In this document: positions 17,776 to 25,817 of the stretch, piece by piece | Layout: each line of letters begins with the position of its first letter | Position numbering within the stretch: position 1 is the first letter of the stretch | From: CAVSUR01 sp963846005 | GTDB lineage: Bacteria; Actinomycetota; Actinomycetes; Streptosporangiales; Streptosporangiaceae | Reading direction: 5' to 3' | Assembly (NCBI GenBank): GCA_963846005.1 | Contig: CAWJUH010000004.1 | Location: 324,265-388,264 of the forward strand | DNA: 64,000 nucleotides | Translations under genes and position numbers: made by a program | The notes under the pieces: model-generated | Seen by the model: the letters and a program-made list of their open reading frames with translations, nothing else | Databases searched by the model: none | Told to the model about the DNA's origin: nothing

Positions 17776-18322
17776 CGGCGCTTCGGCGGCCCGGACCCCG
17801 GCAGACGGCGCGGCCGGCGCGGCCGCCGCCGTGGCCGCGGTGGCAGCTCCGCCCCGGACAGCCAGCGCCCGGTCACCGACGTCCCCGGCTCGCGCAGCCC
17901 GCCGGCTCCGCCATCGCGGCCCGCCCCGGAGTCGCCGCCCGCCCCGCCGTCGCCGTCGCCGCCCGCCCCGGAGTCGCCGCCGGCCCCGCCGTCGCGATGC
18001 CCGTTGCCCGGCCCGGAGTCGAGCCTGTCCCGGTACCGGCCGACCAGATCAGCCGGGTCCCCCAGCACCGAGATGATGCCGCGGACCGCATTAGCGTCGG
18101 CCAGCCCGGACATGCCCAGCGCCCGGTCGATGGACGCCCGGGTGCCGACCAGCAGCGCGTGCCGTTCGGCCGGGCGCAGCCGCCCGCGGCTCGCCAGCGA
18201 CACCTGGTTGAGGTAGTCGCGGACGAGCTGCTCAGCGGGGGGATTCATGTGCAGCCGGTCCTTCGTGTCCTGCGGAGGGCGGCTTGGCCCGTAACGATCA
18301 GGTTAGCGCCGAAACAACAGCG

Positions 18323-18354
18323 AAGGGGCCCCGGCGGGCTGGCCGGGACCCCTT
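18323..18354 (-). terminator. Stem-loop terminator after groEL
   Basis: Arms 18323-18335 and 18342-18354 (AAGGGG.CCCGGC type) pair with one mismatch around a 6-nt loop. It lies 56 bp past the groEL stop. The closing A/T pairs give a short T-run on the minus strand. Confidence 0.7.
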
Positions 18355-18409
18355 GCTGAGTTACCTGCCGGGCCTGACGGCCCGGACGGCTGGACTTCGC
18401 CGCGAGCGG

Positions 18410-20035
<1,626 letters not shown>

Positions 20036-20168
20036 AGGCTTTCCAGTCCTCCGTGAACTTTTATGCCTTGCGTGCCGACCGGGCCGACGCCCGCGACGGA
20101 CGGCCGCACCGCCGGTCAGTCCCTGCCTGCCGCGCGATGGGCCTCGTCACCCCGATCACGTCACTGCA

Positions 20169-20195
20169 TTGTCACTCTCACCCCGAGAGTGCTAA
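20169..20195 (-). promoter_or_regulatory. CIRCE element 1 (HrcA operator)
   Basis: TTGTCACTC-N9-GAGTGCTAA against the consensus TTAGCACTC-N9-GAGTGCTAA: the right half is perfect, the left has two mismatches. It lies 134 bp upstream of groEL and 8 bp from a second copy. Confidence 0.88.
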
Positions 20196-20203
20196 CGCCT
20201 TGT

Positions 20204-20230
20204 TTAGCACTCTGACCGGGAGAGTGCAAG
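20204..20230 (-). promoter_or_regulatory. CIRCE element 2 (HrcA operator)
   Basis: TTAGCACTC-N9-GAGTGCAAG: the left half is perfect, the right has two mismatches. In tandem with element 1, start-to-start spacing is 35 bp, about three helical turns. Confidence 0.88.
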
Positions 20231-20267
20231 CTGAGCGACCGGCCAGGAAAGCGGCCCGGACAGCAGG

Positions 20268-20300
20268 AAGGGCCCGGTCCCGCACCGGGACCGGGCCCTT
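20268..20300 (-). terminator. Perfect 15-bp stem-loop terminator after cspA
   Basis: AAGGGCCCGGTCCCG and its exact complement flank a 3-nt loop (CAC). It begins 17 bp beyond the cspA stop and separates cspA from the groEL promoter. Confidence 0.88.
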
Positions 20301-20317
20301 CACGAGGTATCGGCTTA

Positions 20318-20518
20318 TCAGACCATGCGGACTGCCTCCGCCTGCGGACCCCGCGCGCTCTGCGTGATCTCGAATTCGACGCGCTGCCCCTCTTCGAGGC
20401 TGCGGTAGCCATCCGCCTGGATTGCCGAGAAGTGGACGAAGACGTCCCTACCACCGTCGACCGCGATGAAGCCGTAGCCCTTATCCGCGTTGAACCATTT
20501 GACGGTGCCCTGAGCCAT
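20318..20518 (-). CDS. cspA: Cold-shock protein CspA family
   Basis: A 66-residue single cold-shock domain with the RNP1 motif NADKGYGFIAVDGG and the RNP2 motif DVFVHFSAI. It is an RNA chaperone. The start at 20518 (AQGTVKWF) is the family start; an upstream in-frame ATG at 20569 adds a non-homologous leader. A long 5' leader (up to about 200 nt before thrC ends) could carry cold-responsive structure, but I see no defined motif. Confidence 0.95.
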   Translation of the reverse strand: MAQGTVKWFNADKGYGFIAVDGGRDVFVHFSAIQADGYRSLEEGQRVEFEITQSARGPQAEAVRMV

Positions 20519-20757
20519 TACCAACAACTCCCTAAACTTCGCTCGGGCCTCAGGCCCCGCTCTTGTCACGCGGGGCCCGTCGATCGCGAAGCTAACTACG
20601 GCCTTGGCCGGCCATGCCTTCCTCTTCCGCGTACAACAGCGCGACCGAGTCAGACTTTACAACGTGACCTGGCCGCGGCGCCCAGTTGCTTCCGTTATTT
20701 GGACACAGCGGGTCCAACCGCGGCAGCGGGCTTGCGGTCACCCGCGCGGGCTCGCGG

Positions 20758-22026
20758 TCACCCCGCCGCGGGCCCGCCCATGGCGGTGGCCTCCAGCGCC
20801 TCGAAGGCGGCCAGCGACGCGCGGATCGGCGTGATCGGGGGCAGCGTCCCGGCCACCGCGTCCAGTGTCTTCAGGCCGTCCCCGGAGTTGATGATCACGG
20901 TCTCGGCGTCCGGGTCGAGCTGGCCGGCGGCCAGCAGCTTGCGGGTGACCGCGAGCGTCACCCCGGCGGCGGTCTCGCCGAAGATGCCCTCGGTGGCGGC
21001 CAGCAGCCGGATCGCGTCCACCACCTCGGCGTCGGTCACGTCGGCCACCGCGCCGCCGGTGCGGCGGACCACGTCCAGCACGTACGGGCCGTCGGCCGGG
21101 TTGCCGATGGCCAGCGACTTGGCCACGGTGGCGGGCCGGACCGGCGAGACGGTGTCACGGCCGTCGCGGAACGCGGCGGAGACCGGGGAGCAGCCGGTGG
21201 CCTGCGCCCCGGACACCCGGCACTCGCCGCCGTCCACCAGGCCGAGCCCGGCCAGCTCGCGGAACGCCTTGTCGATCTTGACGAGCTGGGCGCCGGAGGC
21301 GACCGGCACCACGACCTGTTCCGGCAGCCGCCAGCCCAGCTGCTCGGCGATCTCGTAGCCGATGGTCTTGGAGCCCTCGGCGTAATAGGGGCGGACGTTG
21401 ACGTTGACGAACGCCCAGTCGTCCCGGTCGTCGGCCAGCTCGCAGGCCAGCCGGTTGACGTCGTCGTAGCTGCCCTCGACGGCGACCAGCGTGCCGCCGT
21501 ACACCGCGGTGCCGAGGATCTTCTGCGGTTCCAGGTCGGCGGGGATCAGCACCACCGACCTGATGCCCGCGCGGGCGGCCGCGGCGGCCACGGCGCCCGC
21601 CAGGTTCCCGGTGGACGGGCAGGCCAGCACCTTGAAGCCCATCTCGATCGCGGCGGCCAGCGCCACCGCCACCACCCGGTCCTTGAACGAGTGGGTGGGG
21701 TTGCCGCGCTCGTCCTTGACCCACAGCCGGCGCACGCCGAGTTCGCGGGCGAGCTGGTCGGCGCGGATCAGCCGGGTGCAGCCCGGCTCGGTGTTCGGCA
21801 CCTGCGCGATGCCCGGCGGCACCGGCAGCAGGCTGGCGTAGCGCCAGATGTTCTGCGGGCCCGCCTCGATGTCCGCGCGGGTCAGCGCGGGCAGGTCGTA
21901 GCCGACCTCCAGCGGGCCGAAGCACTCGGTACAGGCGTGCTGGGCGCCGAGCTCACAGGTGTGACCGCAATTGCGGCAGGACAGGTGGCTGGCGTAGCCG
22001 AAACGGGTGGGGGCGGACGTGCTCAC
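20758..22026 (-). CDS. thrC: Threonine synthase with N-terminal zinc ribbon
   Basis: PLP enzyme converting O-phosphohomoserine to threonine. The 422-residue product starts with a Cys4 ribbon (LSCRNCGHTCELGAQHACTE), followed by the fold-II PLP core with the Schiff-base lysine in NPTHSFKDRVV. PSTGNLAGAVAAAAARAG and VVVPVASGAQLVKIDKAFRE follow. GTG at 22026 is chosen over ATG at 22047, because that ATG lies inside the 3' P1 strand of the SAM riboswitch. GAGG is 8 nt before the GTG. The riboswitch links its expression to SAM level. Confidence 0.92.
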   Translation of the reverse strand: MSTSAPTRFGYASHLSCRNCGHTCELGAQHACTECFGPLEVGYDLPALTRADIEAGPQNIWRYASLLPVPPGIAQVPNTEPGCTRLIRADQLARELGVRRLWVKDERGNPTHSFKDRVVAVALAAAIEMGFKVLACPSTGNLAGAVAAAAARAGIRSVVLIPADLEPQKILGTAVYGGTLVAVEGSYDDVNRLACELADDRDDWAFVNVNVRPYYAEGSKTIGYEIAEQLGWRLPEQVVVPVASGAQLVKIDKAFRELAGLGLVDGGECRVSGAQATGCSPVSAAFRDGRDTVSPVRPATVAKSLAIGNPADGPYVLDVVRRTGGAVADVTDAEVVDAIRLLAATEGIFGETAAGVTLAVTRKLLAAGQLDPDAETVIINSGDGLKTLDAVAGTLPPITPIRASLAAFEALEATAMGGPAAG

Positions 22027-22040
22027 AGGCGAGGCCTCAT

Positions 22041-22160
22041 TCCTCATCTGTCCCGCCGGCAATCTGCCGCGGGCCGGAATTGGCACCTGTCGCGTGACAG
22101 TCAACGCGATGGTTGCCGGGGCTTCACCGGGCCGGTCCCTCCACCCCTCTGGATGAGCGT
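22041..22160 (-). promoter_or_regulatory. SAM-I (S-box) riboswitch upstream of thrC
   Basis: The minus-strand leader shows the conserved SAM-I blocks in order: GCTCATCCAGAGGGG, GGAGGGACCGGCCC, TGAAGCCCCGGCAACC, a variable P3/P4 region, GGTGCCAATTCC, a GC stem, and the closing AGATGAGGA. GCTCATC (22158-22152) pairs with GATGAG (22048-22043) as P1. The closing helix sits about 15-22 nt before the GTG start and overlaps purine-rich translation signals. Control at translation initiation, as usual in actinobacteria, is therefore likely. Confidence 0.92.
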
Positions 22161-22259
22161 TATGAAGTTGTGCATAGCACTCTAACCGGCAACCCCGCAG
22201 TGTGCACGTCCGCGGCCCCCGGGCTGGCCAGGCGCCCGGGCCGGTAGCCTGGCGCCACC

Positions 22260-23750
22260 ATGAGCGGATCACCGGCCGGCCAGCGGGTCCTGATCGCCTC
22301 CAACCGGGGGCCCGTGTCGTTCTCGCTGGCCGAGGACGGGACCCTGACCCCGCGCCGCGGCAGCGGCGGCCTGATCACCGGGCTGTCCGCGGTGGCGGGC
22401 CAGGCGGACGTGCTGTGGGTGTGCGCGGCGCTGACCGAGGCCGACCGGGCGGCGGCGCGGCGGGCGGACGGCGGGCGGCTGAGCCTGGACGGCGCCGGGC
22501 CCGGGTCGGCGGTGTGCATGCTGGACATCCCGCCCGCGGTGTTCTACCGCGCCTACAACGGGGTGGCGAACTCCACCCTGTGGTTCGTGCACCACATGCT
22601 CTACGACACCCCCAACCAGCCGGACTTCGACATGGCCTTCGACCGGGAGTGGGAGTCGTTCCGCACCTACAACCGGTCGTTCGCCTCGGCGCTGGCCGCC
22701 GCGGCCGGCCCGGCCCGGGCCGGCAACGTGCGGGTGGTGGTCCAGGACTACCACCTGTCGCTGACCCCGCGGATGCTCGCCGAGGCCCGCCCCGACCTGC
22801 GGATCGCGCATTTCTCGCACACCCCGTGGGCGCCGCCGGACTACTACCGGATGCTGCCGGGCCCGATCCGCCGCGAGCTGCTGGACGGCATACTCGGCGC
22901 CGACCACGCGGGCTTCCTGTGCTGGCGCTGGGCCGAGGCGTTCCTGGACTGTGCCGAGCAGTTCCTCGGCGCCGCGATCGACCGCGAGCGGCAGACCGTC
23001 ACCCACCGCGGGCACGTCACCGGCGTCGGCGTGCACCCGCTCGGGGTGGACCGGGGGGAACTGGCCGCGCGCGCGGCCGAGCCGGACGTGGGCAGCTGGG
23101 CCGCCCGGCTGGCCGAGGCCGCCGCGGGCCGCAAGCTGATCGTCCGGATCGACCGCACCGAGCTGTCCAAGAACATCGTCCGCGGGCTGGCCGCCTACCG
23201 GCAGCTGCTCACCGCGCACCCGCAATGGCGCGGCCAGGTGGTGCACCTGGCGCTGGCCTACCCGTCCCGGCACGACCTGCCCGAGTACCGCGAGTACACC
23301 GCCAGCGTGCAGCGGGTGGCGGCGCAGATCACCGACGACTTCGGCACGCCGGACTGGGATCCGCTGATGCTGCACGTCAACGACGACTACGCGCGCTCGC
23401 TGGCCGCCTACCGGCTGGCTGACGTGCTGCTGGTCAACCCGATCAGGGACGGCATGAACCTGGTCGCCAAGGAAGGGCCGATCTTGTCCGAGCGCGGCTG
23501 CGCGCTGGTGCTGTCCCGGGAGGCCGGCGCCGCCGCCGAGCTCGGGGCGGCGGCGCTGCTGGTCAACCCGTTCGACATCTCCGGCACCGCGGATGCGCTG
23601 CACGAGGCGCTGCTGATGCCCGACGCCGAGCGCACCCGCCGCGCCGCCGAGCTGGCCCGGGCCGCGTCCGCGCACCCGCCCGCCGCGTGGTTCGCCGGCC
23701 AGCTCGCCGCGCTGGAACCGGACCGGCTGGCCGGCCTGGCCGCCGGCTAG
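22260..23750 (+). CDS. otsA: Trehalose-6-phosphate synthase (GT20)
   Basis: Glycosyltransferase making trehalose 6-phosphate from a nucleotide-glucose donor and glucose 6-phosphate. The 496-residue product shows RVLIASNRGPVSF, RRGSGGLITGLSAV, the phosphate-binding VVVQDYHLSLTPRML, FSHTPWAPPDYYRMLP, RIDRTELSKNIVRGLAAY and NPIRDGMNLVAKEG. All are GT20 signature segments. It converges with otsB, so both trehalose steps are encoded here. It ends 4 bp from otsB. Confidence 0.95.
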   Translation: MSGSPAGQRVLIASNRGPVSFSLAEDGTLTPRRGSGGLITGLSAVAGQADVLWVCAALTEADRAAARRADGGRLSLDGAGPGSAVCMLDIPPAVFYRAYNGVANSTLWFVHHMLYDTPNQPDFDMAFDREWESFRTYNRSFASALAAAAGPARAGNVRVVVQDYHLSLTPRMLAEARPDLRIAHFSHTPWAPPDYYRMLPGPIRRELLDGILGADHAGFLCWRWAEAFLDCAEQFLGAAIDRERQTVTHRGHVTGVGVHPLGVDRGELAARAAEPDVGSWAARLAEAAAGRKLIVRIDRTELSKNIVRGLAAYRQLLTAHPQWRGQVVHLALAYPSRHDLPEYREYTASVQRVAAQITDDFGTPDWDPLMLHVNDDYARSLAAYRLADVLLVNPIRDGMNLVAKEGPILSERGCALVLSREAGAAAELGAAALLVNPFDISGTADALHEALLMPDAERTRRAAELARAASAHPPAAWFAGQLAALEPDRLAGLAAG

Positions 23751-23754
23751 CCGG

Positions 23755-24594
23755 CTAAAAAGCAGAAACGAGGTAGGCCAGCAGGTCCGCGACCCCGGAC
23801 GGCCCGTCGACGGTGAGGTCGGTGACCTCGGCGAGCGCGGCCACCTCCGCCGAGCCGCTGCACACCGCCAGCCCGGGCAACCCGCGCTCGCGCAGCTGCG
23901 CCACCGCCCGGAAGGCCGCCACGTCGCCCAGGTCGTCGCCGCAGTACAGCACGGCGCCGGCCTGCCGCTGAGCGACCAGGCCGGTCAGCGCCGCGCCCTT
24001 GTCGCTGCCCGGCGGGCGCAGCTCGATGACCAGCCGTCCGGGCTCGGCGACCAGGCCGGTCTGCTCGGCCAGGACCGCCAGCGGGCCGCGCAGCCCTTCC
24101 AGCGCGGCCTGCGGGTCGCTGGCCCGCCGGGTGTGCACGGCGACCGCGTCGCCGTCCTTGTCCTCGGTCCACACCCCCGCCGGGGCGCTCGCCGCGGCCA
24201 GCACCGCGGGCAGTGCCCGGCTGGCCTGGGCCACGCCCGGCGGCGCGGGCGGCGCGGTCAGCTCGCCGTCGTGCCAGCGCTGGCGGCCGTAGTGGCCGAG
24301 CACGAAGATCCCCGGCACCTGGTCCAGGCCGCCCAGCCTGACCGCCCCGGCCGCGGGGCGGCCGGTGATCACGGCCAGCGTGCCCACCCGCGGCGCGAGC
24401 GCGCGCAGCGCCTCGATGGCCTGCGGCAGCGGCCGGGCGTCCGCCGGATCGGCGACGATGGGCGACAGCGTGCCGTCGAAGTCCAGCGCGATCAGCGCCC
24501 GGTCCGGGGCGGCGAGCAGGGCGGCCAGCCCGGCCCGGCCCGGCTCGCCGTCCGGCTGCGGGGCCTGCGCGGCGCGCGGCGCGGCCGGGGTCAT
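23755..24594 (-). CDS. otsB: Trehalose-6-phosphate phosphatase
   Basis: HAD-family phosphatase completing trehalose synthesis. The 279-residue product has HAD motif I ALDFDGTLSPIV, motif II AVITGRPA, the substrate region LGHYGRQRW, motif III lysine in GSDKGAAL, and motif IV YCGDDLGDVAAF. The start ATG at 24594 overlaps the DUF3263 stop (ATGA), so the two are coupled. The longer open frame to 24780 lies over DUF3263 and is rejected. Confidence 0.94.
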   Translation of the reverse strand: MTPAAPRAAQAPQPDGEPGRAGLAALLAAPDRALIALDFDGTLSPIVADPADARPLPQAIEALRALAPRVGTLAVITGRPAAGAVRLGGLDQVPGIFVLGHYGRQRWHDGELTAPPAPPGVAQASRALPAVLAAASAPAGVWTEDKDGDAVAVHTRRASDPQAALEGLRGPLAVLAEQTGLVAEPGRLVIELRPPGSDKGAALTGLVAQRQAGAVLYCGDDLGDVAAFRAVAQLRERGLPGLAVCSGSAEVAALAEVTDLTVDGPSGVADLLAYLVSAF

Positions 24595-24833
24595 TCGGCC
24601 CGGCCCGAGCGCATCCGGCGGCGCCGGCCGCGCTGCCGGCGCAGCCTGGTGACCAGCAACGGGTCGAACTCGGCGGCCTCCGGCCGGTCGATCAGCTCGT
24701 TGAGGAGCTGGTAGTACCTGGTCACCGGCATGCCGAGTACCTCCAGGATCTCCCGCTCCTTCGCGCCGGGGTAGCGCCACCAGCTCCGCTCGAAGGCCAG
24801 GATGCGCGTTTCCTGCTCTGTCAGCGCCGCCAC
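24591..24833 (-). CDS. DUF3263 protein
   Basis: An 80-residue basic helical protein (LTEQETRILAFERSWWRYPG, then GAKEREILEVLGMPVTRYYQ). It is sigma-region-4-like in appearance and conserved next to otsB in actinomycetes. GTG start at 24833 with GGAGG 6 nt upstream. It is translationally coupled to otsB, suggesting a regulator of trehalose synthesis, but no function is established here. Confidence 0.9.
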   Translation of the reverse strand: MAALTEQETRILAFERSWWRYPGAKEREILEVLGMPVTRYYQLLNELIDRPEAAEFDPLLVTRLRRQRGRRRRMRSGRAE

Positions 24834-24915
24834 CGTGGCCTCCAGGGTCGTTTAGTGCATCCCATCGTAGGCAGGCTCTATGCGCCAGCCCCCGTGCGAC
24901 GTACGCTCACGGTTC

Positions 24916-25734
24916 GTGACTTCCTTCGACTGCCTGACGTTCCTCACGGACTACGGTCTGGAAGACGGCTTCGTCGCCGCCTGCCACGGGGTGGCCGCGC
25001 GGATCGCGCCCACCGCCCGGGTCATCGACATCACGCACCTGGTCCAGCCCGGTGACGTGCGCCGGGCCGCGGCCGTGCTGGCCCAGACGGTGCCGTACCT
25101 GCCCCCCGCGGTGCACGTGGCGGTGGTCGACCCGGGGGTGGGCACCACCCGGCGCGCGATCGCGGTGCAGGCGGGCGACAGCCTGCTGGTCGGCCCGGAC
25201 AACGGCGTGCTGTCCTGGGCGGTCGCGGCGCTCGGCGGGGCCAAGCAGGCCGTCCAGCTCACCAACGGGGAGCTGTGGCTGCACCCGGTGTCCACCACCT
25301 TCCACGGCCGGGACATCTTCATGCCGGTGGCCGCGCAGCTGGCGGCCGGGACCGAGCTGGCCGCGGCCGGGACCGGGCTCGACGTGGACGAGCTGGTGAC
25401 GCTGCCCGCCCCGACCAGCCGGGTGCAGGGCAGCGAGGCCGAGGGCGAGGTGATGTCGGTCGACAGGTTCGGCAACGTGCAGCTGTCCATCCCGGCCGCG
25501 CAGCTCGGGCGGCTCGGCGCGGGGTTCGGCTCGTCGCTGGTGGTCCGCTGCGGCCGCCGCCAGCTGACCGTCCCTTACCTGGAGACCTTCGCCGCGGTGG
25601 CGCCCGGCGAGATCGTCGCGTTCACCGACAGCGCCGGGCTGATCTCGCTGGCGGTCAACGCCGGGGATGCCGCCGAGCAGCTCGGCCTGCCGCCCGGCGC
25701 GCACGTCCGGCTGTCCGCCGCTCACCAGGGCTGA
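24916..25734 (+). CDS. SAM hydroxide adenosyltransferase (SAM hydrolase, DUF62)
   Basis: Predicted to hydrolyse S-adenosylmethionine to adenosine and methionine. The 272-residue product has the family motifs FLTDYGLEDGF, VAVVDPGVGTTRRAIA, LLVGPDNGVLSWA, FHGRDIFMPVAAQLA and SVDRFGNVQLSI. The Asp and water-activating region resembles the hydroxide enzymes, not the fluorinase. The start is GTG at 24916; the ATG at 24880 adds an unconserved leader. No clear Shine-Dalgarno is visible. It lies 2.7 kb from the SAM-sensing thrC leader. Confidence 0.88.
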   Translation: MTSFDCLTFLTDYGLEDGFVAACHGVAARIAPTARVIDITHLVQPGDVRRAAAVLAQTVPYLPPAVHVAVVDPGVGTTRRAIAVQAGDSLLVGPDNGVLSWAVAALGGAKQAVQLTNGELWLHPVSTTFHGRDIFMPVAAQLAAGTELAAAGTGLDVDELVTLPAPTSRVQGSEAEGEVMSVDRFGNVQLSIPAAQLGRLGAGFGSSLVVRCGRRQLTVPYLETFAAVAPGEIVAFTDSAGLISLAVNAGDAAEQLGLPPGAHVRLSAAHQG

Positions 25735-25817
25735 TCCCGCCAACCGGAGGTCCGGGGGCACAGCCGCCGTCAACGTGACACACTTCGGGTAAACCCCCAC
25801 GGAAGGCTGGGATCGAC

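Larger units (their letters stand above)
16232..18248 (-). pseudogene. HAAS-domain membrane protein with long repeat linker, frameshifted
   Basis: The N-terminal 80 residues (RLRPAERHALLVGTRASID, then NAVRGIISVLGDPADLVGRY) resemble the HAAS signalling domain. A very long disordered linker follows: Gly/Asp-rich, PREGL/PREGP pentads, then GDPDPAGADPAGAD 15-mers and AEQPAAEQPA repeats. The C-terminus holds about three membrane helices (IGAVVLLGLGGLIFPPIWLI, VAVVIIGTWVLVTVG, RAAAVLGAAYLAWRL). The N-terminal frame ends in TGA near 17427; the C-terminal frame is open back to at least 17540, so one indel joins them around 17500-17580. Start ATG at 18248, after AAGGA. Single-protein reading is inferred; two separate genes is the alternative. 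Confidence 0.6.

Noticed and set aside
20758..22272. ThrC start at the upstream ATG codons
   Set aside because: These ATGs lie in or before the SAM riboswitch; the GTG at 22026 has a proper spacing to GAGG.
24916..25734. Fluorinase or chlorinase
   Set aside because: The motifs are those of the widespread SAM hydroxide adenosyltransferases; nothing indicates the halide-site loop and there is no halometabolite cluster.
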